A stretch of 60,648 nt of DNA from Akkermansiaceae bacterium (GTDB lineage: Bacteria > Verrucomicrobiota > Verrucomicrobiia > Verrucomicrobiales > Akkermansiaceae): NCBI GenBank assembly GCA_021200315.1, contig JAJQGU010000056.1, forward strand, positions 1-60,648, in the 5' to 3' direction. Positions 26,640 through 34,611 of this stretch are shown in pieces (the stretch's first letter is position 1; every line of letters starts with the position of its first letter). The notes under the pieces are model-generated. The model did not search any database. It had not been told where the DNA came from and was given only the letters and a program-made list of their open reading frames with translations. A program made the translations under genes and the position numbers.

Positions 26640-27755
26640 TCAGTCCGGGGCGCCGGCGGCTTCCGCATAGAGCTTCAAGTGCTCTTCGATCATGTTGGAA
26701 CGCCGGTAAGAAAGAGGGATCCCTGCGGGCGGGGCAGGGGGGGAGCCGTGCCATCGGGCGAGAAGAGCAGCCATAGCGGCGGTGTCTCCGGGAGGCACGA
26801 GCCCGTCGGGGAAGAGCGACTGTAGCTGTTCGGCGACGCCGCCGTGAGCGTAGCCGGCGACGGGACGGCCGAGAGCCAGGGCTTCGAGCGTAGTCTTGCC
26901 GAAAGACTCCGGCACGTGAGAGAGGGAGAGAACGGCATCGCAGGCGCAGAGAACCGAGCGCAGATCCGTACGATGGCCGGCCCACGTCACCGCGTCGGCA
27001 AGACCCGCCCGGGCGAAGCCGTCCGCGAGCTCCCGGCGATAGGTTTCCTTGCCTTTCTTGGTCTCCCCGACAATGACTGCGTGGGCGGGGACGCCCTGTG
27101 CGCGCAGAGCCGTGAGAATGGGTACGAGATCCTCATGTCCCTTGAGGCGCGTGATGCGGCCGGGAAGGCAGAGCGTGTATTTGCCCCGGAGCGCGGGATG
27201 GCGGAGCTGCCATTCTGCAAGCCATTCGCCGGAGGGGCGGAAGTCGGGGGAGTACAGCGCCGGATCGATGGAATTGGGAATGACGCGGATTTTCCCGGCG
27301 GGTGTGCCGGGATAGGCGGCGAGAATGTGATCGCGCACGCACTGCGAGACGGCGACGACGCGCCGTCCGCACGTCATGATCTTCGAATAGAAATTGACGG
27401 AGTAGAAGCCATGAAACGTGGTGACGAGTTCGGGGCGGGCGGTGAGGGGCAGGCGGTTCCACGCGAGGTATCCGAGCCATGCCGGAACCCGGGAGTGGAG
27501 ATGGACGACGCCCGGCGCCTCTTCCTCCATGAGACGTTTCAGGCGAGGCATCGCAAACAGGGTGAGCGGCGACTTGCGGGAGATCTCCATCGTGACGTGA
27601 CGCGCGCCCGTGCGTTCCAGCCGCCTGACCATGGCGCCTCCGGCGGAGACGACGACATTCTCCGCCCCTGCGGCGGCGAGACCTTCGCAGAGCTCGAGCA
27701 CGACTTGTTCTACTCCCCCGGATTGGAGGGAGGGGAGCAGGTGCATGATCTTCAT
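26640..27755 (-). CDS. Glycosyltransferase family 4
   Basis: A 371-residue GT-B glycosyltransferase. The N-terminal domain has SLQSGGVEQVVLELCEGL, the donor domain begins near residue 190 (KYTLCLPGRITRLKGHEDL), and the nucleotide-sugar site has SFGKTTLEALALGRPVAGY with the EX7E-type acidic residue. It most likely transfers a hexose or similar sugar during LPS or exopolysaccharide synthesis at the inner face of the membrane. Its ATG overlaps the stop of the ELM1-like gene (ATGA), so the two are translationally coupled and probably act in the same glycan pathway. Confidence 0.8.
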   Translation of the reverse strand: MKIMHLLPSLQSGGVEQVVLELCEGLAAAGAENVVVSAGGAMVRRLERTGARHVTMEISRKSPLTLFAMPRLKRLMEEEAPGVVHLHSRVPAWLGYLAWNRLPLTARPELVTTFHGFYSVNFYSKIMTCGRRVVAVSQCVRDHILAAYPGTPAGKIRVIPNSIDPALYSPDFRPSGEWLAEWQLRHPALRGKYTLCLPGRITRLKGHEDLVPILTALRAQGVPAHAVIVGETKKGKETYRRELADGFARAGLADAVTWAGHRTDLRSVLCACDAVLSLSHVPESFGKTTLEALALGRPVAGYAHGGVAEQLQSLFPDGLVPPGDTAAMAALLARWHGSPPAPPAGIPLSYRRSNMIEEHLKLYAEAAGAPD

Positions 27756-28702
27756 GGCGCGGGGACTTGTGCGGGGGTGAGCAATTGCGGGTAGCGATCC
27801 AGAATGTATCCGGCGGCGCGTTCCGCTTCGAAAAGAGGTTCTTTCTGCCTGACGAGGCGATGGGTGGAGGCCCAGGTGCGGTAGAGGGTGACGCGCTCTT
27901 CATGGAGCAGCATCTGCAGGCCGCGGGCCACCCTCGAAGGCTTTTCCGGCCTTGGCTGCATGTCCAGGATGCCCACGGGAGCGCCAGACGCGAGCGATTC
28001 ATAGACCATCGACACGCTGTCCTGCGACACCCAGATCTCACGGGCCGAGGCGAGGTGGCGCGACACCCAGGAAGAATCCGTCTGTTCAAGGGGAACGATG
28101 CGGATGCTCGGGCATGTCTTGGCGAGCTCGGAAATGAAATCCTGCGGCGTGCGCCGCGAGGTGGTGAGCACCATGGGCGTGGCGGTGTGGCGGGCGATGT
28201 CATCAAGCTGGGTGACGATCATTTCGGAGTCCCACTCGTACTCCTTGCTGGGGCCGCCGATGAGAATGAGCGTGTGCCGCTTTTCCCGGCCGGGATCGCA
28301 CTTGATGCCGTTGATCGCCCCGATGGTGGGGAAGATGTGGGGCGTGATCCCCGTGTTCTCCGGCAGGTCGTGCCTGGGGACGAGGCAGAGATCAAAGAAG
28401 GCGGCGGGCAGACTCGGCTTCATGCAGACCATGCAGAGGGCGTTGAAGCGGTGCGCCATGTGAAGCATGGGGATGTGCACGCCGTGACCCGCGCCGAGAA
28501 TCAGGTCAGGGCGGGGAAGATCCAGATCTCTGCCCAGATAGAAGAATTTGGCGGCGCAGCTCATCCCTTCGACGCTGACGACATGAAACGCGCCGTTTTC
28601 TCCCGGACTTCTTCTCCCCGCCTCGGCCAGCAGCGCCTCGGCCAGCCCGAAGGTCTGAGAGGTGTGGCCGCGCTTTCCGTCGCTGACAATCCAGATGATC
28701 AT
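27752..28702 (-). CDS. ELM1/GtrOC1-like putative nucleoside-diphosphate-sugar epimerase or glycosyltransferase (DUF1022-like)
   Basis: A 316-residue protein starting IIWIVSDGKRGHTSQTFGL, the typical opening of the mitochondrial-fission ELM1-like family (DUF1022). Other family features are GAGHGVHIPMLHMAH, IGGPSKEYEWDSEMI and ISQDS-type WVSQDSVSMVYES. The bacterial members have a GT-B-like fold and occur in LPS or capsule gene clusters, but their reaction is not established. It starts 10 nt after pyrC' and overlaps the GT4 gene by 4 nt, so it belongs to this minus-strand operon. Confidence 0.7.
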   Translation of the reverse strand: MIIWIVSDGKRGHTSQTFGLAEALLAEAGRRSPGENGAFHVVSVEGMSCAAKFFYLGRDLDLPRPDLILGAGHGVHIPMLHMAHRFNALCMVCMKPSLPAAFFDLCLVPRHDLPENTGITPHIFPTIGAINGIKCDPGREKRHTLILIGGPSKEYEWDSEMIVTQLDDIARHTATPMVLTTSRRTPQDFISELAKTCPSIRIVPLEQTDSSWVSRHLASAREIWVSQDSVSMVYESLASGAPVGILDMQPRPEKPSRVARGLQMLLHEERVTLYRTWASTHRLVRQKEPLFEAERAAGYILDRYPQLLTPAQVPAP

Positions 28703-28712
28703 AGGAGGCCCG

Positions 28713-29966
28713 CTATAAAGGGTATACCCGGCCGGAGAGCCTGCTCCCGAGCAGAGGCGTGTTCAGTGCGCCCGCTTTCAAGAAAGCGGGGGAGACCTCG
28801 GTGAGACCCTCGGGATCGAAGAGCACGAAATCGGCCGGCGCCCCTTCCTTCAGTTCGGGAATCTCGAGGCCGAGGATGCGGCGTGGGTTGAACGCGCACA
28901 CTTCCAACAGCTTCTTCCAGCTGAGGCGCCCGTCTTTCACCAGAAAAGTGTAGAGGGCGGGCAGCCAAGTGTCCAGCGTGATCATGCCTGCGGGCGCGGA
29001 ACAGAAATCCTGCTTCTTGAAGAAAGGGATGCACGGGCTGTGATCGCCTGTGAGACAATCGATGACGCCGTTGTTCACAGCCTCGAGAAGCGCGGCGCAG
29101 TCCTCGGGATCGCGCAGGGGCGGGAGAGTCTTGAAGTTGGTGTCGTAGTCTCCCATGCATTCATGGGTATACAGCAGGTGATGAAGAGCGGCCTCGGCCG
29201 TGACGGCCTGTCCGGCTTCCTTTGCCCTTCGGATGATTGAGGCTCCGGCGCCCGTGCTGACCGTCTGGATGTGAACGGCGGCGCCGGCGTCTGCCGCCAG
29301 ACGGATGACCGTGTCGATGCCGATCTCCTCTGCGCAGGCGGGTGAGCCGTGCAGACCCAGACGATAGGAAGTGACGCTGGGGTGGGCGCAGGTTTTCTCC
29401 GTGAGCGCGGGGACATCGCCGCGCAGGGCGAACGTGAGGCCGAGTTCCCCGGCATATTTCATGGCGCGGTGGAGCATTAGTATATTGCGGGGGAAGCGGC
29501 CGGCATCGGTGATCATGCGCACGCCCTTGCCGCGCAGTGAATCGTAGGGCGCCTGCTGTTCCCCCTCCATGCCGCGGGAGAGGCAGCCGGCGGGAATGAT
29601 CTCGATTTCGGAGCGGCAGGAGACAATTTCCATCAGGCTGGCGATCTGTGCCGCCCCGTCGAGGGGAGGCGAGAGATCCGGCATGCACTGGATCCCGGAG
29701 ACACCGCCCTGCCGCGCCGCTTGGGAGGTGCAGCTCACACAATCCGTCAAGCTCTTGCTGGTGATTCCAATGCGGGCGTGCAGATCAAAGAGGCCGGGAA
29801 GAATCAGCTTGCCCATGGCGTTGACGGCCGTCACGCCCTGAGGCACCCTCATGCCGCCGGCGGGAGCGACGGCCGCCACCGCGCCGTCCGCCAGAAACAG
29901 GTCGACGCATTCTCCCGCCAGGATATCGCGGGCTCCGGTCACATAGAGAGGAGACTTGCTTTTCAT
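28713..29966 (-). CDS. Dihydroorotase-like protein with lost metal ligands (PyrC' type)
   Basis: A 417-residue amidohydrolase-fold protein, started at the ATG 29966 that overlaps the pyrB stop as ATGA. The family outline is kept (KLILPGLFDLHARIG, TGDHSPCIPF, FNPRRILGLEIPELKEGAPADFVLFDP), but the metal site is not. The HxH motif is HAR (residues 63-65), the position normally reading like HAED is RGDV, the histidine before VST is replaced (HIQTVST), and DHAPH is DHSPC. It is therefore unlikely to make dihydroorotate. Inactive PyrC' subunits that pair with aspartate transcarbamoylase are known in Pseudomonas, also overlapping pyrB by 4 nt. A true pyrC would be elsewhere. Confidence 0.8.
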   Translation of the reverse strand: MKSKSPLYVTGARDILAGECVDLFLADGAVAAVAPAGGMRVPQGVTAVNAMGKLILPGLFDLHARIGITSKSLTDCVSCTSQAARQGGVSGIQCMPDLSPPLDGAAQIASLMEIVSCRSEIEIIPAGCLSRGMEGEQQAPYDSLRGKGVRMITDAGRFPRNILMLHRAMKYAGELGLTFALRGDVPALTEKTCAHPSVTSYRLGLHGSPACAEEIGIDTVIRLAADAGAAVHIQTVSTGAGASIIRRAKEAGQAVTAEAALHHLLYTHECMGDYDTNFKTLPPLRDPEDCAALLEAVNNGVIDCLTGDHSPCIPFFKKQDFCSAPAGMITLDTWLPALYTFLVKDGRLSWKKLLEVCAFNPRRILGLEIPELKEGAPADFVLFDPEGLTEVSPAFLKAGALNTPLLGSRLSGRVYPL

Positions 29967-30892
29967 ACTTGACGCGTGTGAGGTGTGAGATGGTACAAAA
30001 TGGACATGCGGGCGGCGACTCCGTTTTCCACCTGTTTGTTGACGAGGCAGTTGCGGTATTCCATGGCTAGATCGCAAAGCTCGACACCCCGGTTGACGGG
30101 GCCGGGGTGCATGATGGCGAGATCAAGGTCGCTGATGCGCTTGAGGCGCTCTTCCGTCACCCCGTAGACGCGGTGATATTCCCGAGCGTTGGGAAAGAAC
30201 GGGGAATCCATGCGCTCATTCTGGACGCGGAGAAGATAGATGACATCGGGTCTCCACGAGAAAGCGTCATCGAAATGCGTGAAGCGGGGGATGCCGGTAT
30301 GCCGCTCGAGAGGCACCAGGGAACCGGGCCCCAAGTAAGCCACCTCCGCGCCGAGACGCTTGAGAATCAGTGAAGTCGAACGCGCGACGCGGGAGTGCAG
30401 AATATCCCCCACGATCACCACGCGCCGGCCGGCGATCGAGCCGTATTTTTCACGGATGGTGAAAGCGTCGAGAAACGCCTGCGAAGGGTGGGCGTGGGCG
30501 CCGTCCCCCGCATTGACGACCGAGGCGCGCGTGTGGCGGGCGATGACGGCGGGAATGCCGCTGTTCTTGTGGCGCACGATGATGTAGTCCATCTTCATGG
30601 CTTGGAGGGTGTCGATCGTGTCATGCACGCTTTCACCCTTCACGACCGAAGATTGGGAGACGGTGAAGCTTGTGACGTCGGCGGAGAGGCGTTTGGCAGC
30701 CACTTCAAAGGACGAGTGCGTGCGCGTGCTGGGCTCGTAGAAGAGCGTGAGAACGGATTTTCCCTTGAGCACGGGCACCTTCTTCACGCTTTTCGTCAAC
30801 AATTCCTTCATGGCGGAGGCGGAATCGAGGATGGTGCGGATGTCCTCGTCGCTCAGTGCCCGAATGGTCAGCAGATCCTTGCGGGAGTTCAT
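29963..30892 (-). CDS. pyrB: Aspartate carbamoyltransferase catalytic subunit
   Basis: A 309-residue enzyme joining carbamoyl phosphate and aspartate, the committed step of pyrimidine synthesis. The carbamoyl-phosphate motif FYEPSTRTHSSFE lies near residue 52, GDGAHAHPSQAFLD near 130, RVQNER in the aspartate domain and HPGPVNRGVE near 265. All key residues are present. Its ATG overlaps the pyrR stop and its stop overlaps the pyrC' start, both as ATGA, giving tight coupling. No pyrI regulatory subunit gene is nearby; the PyrC'-like partner may take the structural role. Confidence 0.92.
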   Translation of the reverse strand: MNSRKDLLTIRALSDEDIRTILDSASAMKELLTKSVKKVPVLKGKSVLTLFYEPSTRTHSSFEVAAKRLSADVTSFTVSQSSVVKGESVHDTIDTLQAMKMDYIIVRHKNSGIPAVIARHTRASVVNAGDGAHAHPSQAFLDAFTIREKYGSIAGRRVVIVGDILHSRVARSTSLILKRLGAEVAYLGPGSLVPLERHTGIPRFTHFDDAFSWRPDVIYLLRVQNERMDSPFFPNAREYHRVYGVTEERLKRISDLDLAIMHPGPVNRGVELCDLAMEYRNCLVNKQVENGVAARMSILYHLTPHTRQV

Positions 30893-31425
30893 GGTTGTAA
30901 GGGGGCGGATATCACGCGATCGACGCCGTCCGTCTCTTCCAGACTCAATTTGACGGGGCGTGCGGGATCGTTCAGCGTCAGACCTACATAGTCGGCTCGG
31001 ACAGGCAGTTCGCGCCCGCCGCGGTCGATCAGGCAGGCCAGCTCCACCCGAGCGGGGCGTCCGTAGTCGAAGACAGCGTTCAGCGCGGCACGGACGGTGC
31101 GGCCCGTGAAGAGCACGTCGTCCACCAGTACCAAGCGCATGCCGTCCGTTGAAAACGGCAGATCGGATGAGCGCAGGGCGGGGCGGTTCTCGAGATTGAA
31201 CATGTCGTCCCGGTAGAGCGAGATGTCGATGGCTCCGCAGAGCGCCTCCCTGCCGGAGGCTTCGAGGCGGCTGGCGAGGCGGCGGGCGACGATGTCGCCC
31301 CGGCTGAGGAGCCCCACGAGAGCCAACGGCTCCGGCGCCCGGGACGCGGCGATCCGGGCGGCCATTTCATCGAGGGCGAGCGCGATGCCCCCCTTGTCCA
31401 GAATGATGTCCGACGAGTCACTCAT
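30889..31425 (-). CDS. pyrR: PyrR-type uracil phosphoribosyltransferase/regulator
   Basis: A 178-residue protein from the ATG at 31425 (MSDSSDIILDKGG). The PRPP loop LVLVDDVLFTGRTVRAAL and the GLLSRGDIVARRLA and IDISLYRDD blocks are typical of PyrR. Such proteins bind pyr mRNA to control attenuation in Gram-positive bacteria and have uracil phosphoribosyltransferase activity. I see no PyrR-binding anti-antiterminator hairpin upstream of purE or pyrB, so a purely enzymatic role or another regulatory mode is possible. The gene lies 13 nt after purE and overlaps pyrB by 4 nt. Confidence 0.88.
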   Translation of the reverse strand: MSDSSDIILDKGGIALALDEMAARIAASRAPEPLALVGLLSRGDIVARRLASRLEASGREALCGAIDISLYRDDMFNLENRPALRSSDLPFSTDGMRLVLVDDVLFTGRTVRAALNAVFDYGRPARVELACLIDRGGRELPVRADYVGLTLNDPARPVKLSLEETDGVDRVISAPLQP

Positions 31426-31438
31426 GAGGGAAGCGAGC

Positions 31439-31846
31439 CTATGCGGCAAGCGTCAGAATGCGGTGGGCAAACATGGCCGCGTTCACGGGAGTCTTCTTGT
31501 GCAGGCCCACCGAGGCGCAGGGCACTCCGCCGGGCAGCTGCGCAATGGCCAGCAATGCGTCGACGCCGTTCAGGGGGCCGCCGGGCACCGGCACGCCGAT
31601 CACCGGCAGAGAGCAGCTAGCGGCCACGACGCCGGGCAGTGCCGCCGAAAGACCCGCTACCGCCAGAATCACCGCCTTCTCTCCGCTCTTTTCCAGATTG
31701 CCCAGATATTGCAGAAGAGCCGGAAGATCGCGATGGGCGGAATAGACCGCCTCTTCGTGGGCGATGCCGTTTTCCCTGAAATAGGCGCGAGCAGGCTCCA
31801 TAAAGGGGAGATCGCTTTTGCTCCCGTAAATGGTGATCACTTTCAT
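31439..31846 (-). CDS. purE: N5-carboxyaminoimidazole ribonucleotide mutase
   Basis: A 135-residue PurE. It moves the carboxylate of N5-CAIR to C4 in purine synthesis. The start is the ATG at 31846 (MKVITIYGSKSDLPFM). The conserved GSKSD, SAHRDLPALLQYL, GLSAALPGVVA and PVPGGPLNGVDALL motifs are present, with the catalytic histidine in SAHR. It heads the purE-pyrR-pyrB-pyrC' cluster, linking purine and pyrimidine synthesis in one transcript. No purK is visible nearby. Confidence 0.9.
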   Translation of the reverse strand: MKVITIYGSKSDLPFMEPARAYFRENGIAHEEAVYSAHRDLPALLQYLGNLEKSGEKAVILAVAGLSAALPGVVAASCSLPVIGVPVPGGPLNGVDALLAIAQLPGGVPCASVGLHKKTPVNAAMFAHRILTLAA

Positions 31847-31856
31847 GCCGGGGGGC

Positions 31857-31885
31857 ATTCTGCCAGATCCGTCCCTTCAGTTCAA
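31857..31885 (-). promoter_or_regulatory. Promoter of the purE-pyrRBC' cluster (TTGAAC-17-CAGAAT)
   Basis: On the minus strand TTGAAC (31885-31880) and CAGAAT (31862-31857) are 17 bp apart. The purE ATG follows after 10 nt, leaving almost no leader and no room for an attenuator in front of purE. Confidence 0.5.
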
Positions 31886-31934
31886 GAAGAAAGCCCGCCC
31901 TGTCCCAAAAAGAGGGCATCCTGCCGAAAAACGC

Positions 31935-31963
31935 TTGCCGTGCGGGGAGAACGCTGATATCTT
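31935..31963 (+). promoter_or_regulatory. Promoter of ilvC (TTGCCG-17-TATCTT)
   Basis: TTGCCG at 31935-31940 and TATCTT at 31958-31963 are 17 bp apart. The predicted start near 31970 gives a leader of about 42 nt, unlike the near-leaderless genes around it. It is divergent from the purE promoter. Confidence 0.45.
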
Positions 31964-32011
31964 AAATCCATCCAAACAACCGATGTTTGGGAGTTTTAAC
32001 CAATCAGAATT

Positions 32012-32992
32012 ATGAATATCATTCATGACAACGCCGCTGATCTCAGTGTGCTGAACGGCAAGACCGTCGCCGTGATCGGATACGGAGCCCAGGGCCGCGC
32101 CCAAGCTCTCTGCATGCGCGATTCGGGAGTGAACGTCATCATCGGCGTCCGCCCCGGAAAGTCGCATGACGCCGCCGTGCAGGATGGCTTCCAAGTGATG
32201 AGCGTGGACGAAGCGGCCGAAAAGGCGGACATCATCCACCTGCTTCTGCCGGACGAGAACCACGGCGCGGTGTACGAAGCCCAAATCAAGCCTCATCTCA
32301 AGGCCGGCAAAACGCTGTGTTGTTCGCACGGCTTTGCGTACGTGTTCAACACCATCGTCCCCCCGGCGGATGTGGACGTGATCATGGTGGCGCCGAAAGG
32401 GCCGGGCACGGAAGTGCGCCGCGTTTTCGAGGAAGGCTTCGGGTGCCCGGGGCTGATCGCCGTGCATCAAAACCCCTCGGGGCATGCCCGCGAGGTGGCT
32501 CTGGCCATCGCGAAGGCCGAAGGGCTCACCCGCGGCGGTGTGCTGGAATGCACGATGGCGCAGGAAACCTATGAAGACCTCTTCGGCGAGCAGAACGTGC
32601 TCTGCGGCGGTCTGGTGGATCTCATGAAGTATGGCTTCGAGACGCTCACGGAAGCTGGTTACCCGCCGGAAATGGCCTACTTCGAATGCGTGCACGAAGC
32701 GAAGCTCATTGTGGATCTGATCTATGCGGGCGGCATCCAGAAGATGAACGCCGTCATTTCGAACACGGCTGAGTTCGGCGAATATTACAATGGGCCGAAA
32801 CTTCTTACGCCCGACGTGAAGGAGCGCATGAAAGAATCCCTCAAGCGCATCGAGAGCGGCGAATTCGCCAGGGAGTGGCTCGCCGAGGCGGCCGCCGGAG
32901 CCCCTGCTCTCAAATCGAAACGCGAGGCTCTCGGCCAGCATCCGGTCGAAGTGGTCGGCGCCAAAATCCGCAGCCTGTTCGAGCGCGGCTGA
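32012..32992 (+). CDS. ilvC: Ketol-acid reductoisomerase (class I)
   Basis: A 326-residue enzyme of valine, leucine and isoleucine synthesis that converts acetolactate or acetohydroxybutyrate to the dihydroxy acid with NADPH and Mg. The Rossmann motif is VIGYGAQGRAQAL, followed by SHGFAYV, MVAPKGPGTEVR and FGEQNVLCGG. The knotted C-terminal domain has YFECVHEAKLIVDLIYAGG with the metal-binding acids. The length is that of class I short forms. It is monocistronic: it has its own promoter and a GC hairpin terminator follows. ilvBN and ilvD are not in the window. Confidence 0.93.
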   Translation: MNIIHDNAADLSVLNGKTVAVIGYGAQGRAQALCMRDSGVNVIIGVRPGKSHDAAVQDGFQVMSVDEAAEKADIIHLLLPDENHGAVYEAQIKPHLKAGKTLCCSHGFAYVFNTIVPPADVDVIMVAPKGPGTEVRRVFEEGFGCPGLIAVHQNPSGHAREVALAIAKAEGLTRGGVLECTMAQETYEDLFGEQNVLCGGLVDLMKYGFETLTEAGYPPEMAYFECVHEAKLIVDLIYAGGIQKMNAVISNTAEFGEYYNGPKLLTPDVKERMKESLKRIESGEFAREWLAEAAAGAPALKSKREALGQHPVEVVGAKIRSLFERG

Positions 32993-33021
32993 TTGCCTTC
33001 GGACTGCCCGGCGGGTTTTCA

Positions 33022-33061
33022 CGGGGCGCCGTGCAGAGGCGGGTTCGGCGCCCCGTTATTT
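33022..33061 (+). terminator. Rho-independent-like terminator of ilvC
   Basis: CGGGGCGCC (33022-33030) pairs perfectly with GGCGCCCCG (33047-33055) around a 16-nt loop and is followed by TTATTT. It lies 30 nt after the ilvC stop. Confidence 0.6.
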
Positions 33062-33070
33062 CCGTTCAAG

Positions 33071-33862
33071 ATGGAACACGTCATTCGAGTGGAGCATGCG
33101 CGCGTCATGCTGGGAGGGGTGGAGATTCTCCATGACCTGACTTGGAGCGTGGAAAAGGGTGCGCGCTGTTTCATACTCGGCGCGAACGGCGCTGGGAAGA
33201 CGACGCTCGTCAAGCTGTTGATGGGCTATGTATGGCCTGTGTTCGGCGCGAAAGTGCAGGTGTTGGGGCACACCTTCGGCGCAGTGAATCTGCGGGAACT
33301 GCGGCGTTCGATCGCCTGGGTGAGCCCGTTCGTGCACCAGTGGCTCGGCGGAGAACGGCAGTGGACGGGGCTGGAGATGGCGCTTTCCGGACTGGACGGC
33401 ACCATTGGCTTCTTCCGCACGGCTTCGGACGGAGAGAAGCGGCGTGCACGGGAAATTCTGGAATCTCTCAAGGCCGGGCATCTGTCCGATCGTCCGGTGG
33501 CTGCCATGTCCTCCGGCGAACAGGTGAAAGTGCTGATCGCCCGTGCGTTGATGACCCGTCCGGAATTGATGATTCTCGACGAGCCGAGCGTTTATCTCGA
33601 CATTGCCGGACGCGAATTGCTGCTGCGCACCATCGCGGACATGGCACGCCTCCGCCCGGAAGTCACCATGGTGTTCATTACCCAGCGCATAGAGGACATA
33701 CTCCCGGAATTCGACTGCGGCATGATTTTGAAATCGGGGCGCATCGTCGCCTCGGGAGGACGCGGCAGCGTGCTCACCGAGCGCAACCTCAGGAACGCCT
33801 TCGATCTGGATATACGCCTGATCAGAACGCAGGCAGGGCGGCTCTGGACGGTCATTGAGTGA
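33071..33862 (+). CDS. ABC transporter ATP-binding protein, orphan
   Basis: A 263-residue single ABC ATPase, started at the ATG 33071 (MEHVIRVEHARVML). Walker A is GANGAGKTT, the signature motif is the variant MSSGEQVKV, Walker B is LMILDEPSVYLD, and the switch histidine is replaced (VFITQRIEDI has Q where H is usual). It resembles ModF/YlmA-type ATPases that lack an adjacent permease. No membrane partner is next to it, so it may not drive transport. It overlaps the GntR gene by one base (TGATG), so the regulator and ATPase are probably one unit. Confidence 0.75.
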   Translation: MEHVIRVEHARVMLGGVEILHDLTWSVEKGARCFILGANGAGKTTLVKLLMGYVWPVFGAKVQVLGHTFGAVNLRELRRSIAWVSPFVHQWLGGERQWTGLEMALSGLDGTIGFFRTASDGEKRRAREILESLKAGHLSDRPVAAMSSGEQVKVLIARALMTRPELMILDEPSVYLDIAGRELLLRTIADMARLRPEVTMVFITQRIEDILPEFDCGMILKSGRIVASGGRGSVLTERNLRNAFDLDIRLIRTQAGRLWTVIE

Positions 33863-34611
33863 TGCAGCTGCGCAAACCAGTAAGGCGATCCCTTTCCCGC
33901 CAGGCTCTCGAGACCATGGAGGAAATGATTCGGGGCGGGCAATGGAAGGTCGGCGACCGCATCCCTTCCGAGCCTGAGCTTGCGAGAAGCCTTTCCGTGA
34001 GCCACAACACGATCCGCGAGGCGCTGCAGTCGCTCATCCATGCGGGCATGCTCGAAGCGAGGCCGGGCGACGGGACCTATGTGACCGCCAGCGACCGCTT
34101 TTCGGTAGTGGTGGGCAATCGTCTGAAAGAGGCCGAACTGCCGAAAATTCTTGAGGCTCGCCTGGCGTTGGAGCGGGAAATCGCCAGGCTGGCCGCAGCC
34201 AACCGCACGGCGTCCGATCTCGCTTCCCTGCGGAGCGCCCTGGCCAAGTGCCGAGAGAGAAGCGGCGGCGGCATTGCTGACGACATGGCTTTTCACGCCC
34301 GTGTGGCGGAGGCCGCGCACAACTCTATTTTAGCCGAGTTTTACCAGGTCATCATATCGACGGTCACGGAAAATCTGGAATTCCTCCTTCGGGAAAAACA
34401 GTACGACCCCGGCGCCATGGCGCTTCACGACCGCCTTTATGAAGCCATCGAAACGCGCAATCCCTCGCTTGCGGAGGAAATGGTGGCGGCCATCGTGCGC
34501 TTTGACACGGAAAGCATCGCGGAGCTTCTGCCGGAGAGGTGTCAGACGCCCCCGCAGAATGCGTTCTTCCCGTGCTCCGAGAAGTCCGCGGCGCGTTCGA
34601 GAATTCGCTGA
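33862..34611 (+). CDS. GntR/FadR-family transcriptional regulator with FCD domain
   Basis: A 249-residue regulator. The winged helix is at residues about 10-75 (GGQWKVGDRIPSEPELARSL, SHNTIREALQSLIHAGMLE, GDGTYV). The FCD ligand-binding domain follows (EARLALEREIARLAA, DMAFHARVAEAAHN, LHDRLYEAIETRNP) with metal-binding-like Asp and His residues. The last 24 residues (after ELLPE) look like an accidental tail that overlaps the convergent aroK gene by 70 nt. Start: ATG 33862 overlapping the stop of the ABC gene; a GTG three bases earlier is possible. The ligand, probably an organic acid, is unknown. Confidence 0.8.
   Translation: MQLRKPVRRSLSRQALETMEEMIRGGQWKVGDRIPSEPELARSLSVSHNTIREALQSLIHAGMLEARPGDGTYVTASDRFSVVVGNRLKEAELPKILEARLALEREIARLAAANRTASDLASLRSALAKCRERSGGGIADDMAFHARVAEAAHNSILAEFYQVIISTVTENLEFLLREKQYDPGAMALHDRLYEAIETRNPSLAEEMVAAIVRFDTESIAELLPERCQTPPQNAFFPCSEKSAARSRIR

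Noticed and set aside
26515-26985. N-terminal extension of the SulP protein by 157 residues
   Set aside because: The extension is the Arg/Pro-rich antisense of the GT4 gene; SulP similarity and a promoter support the start at 26514.
30889-31885. PyrR-controlled attenuator in the purE/pyr leader
   Set aside because: The predicted leader before purE is only a few nucleotides and the purE-pyrR gap is 13 nt, leaving no room for an attenuator.
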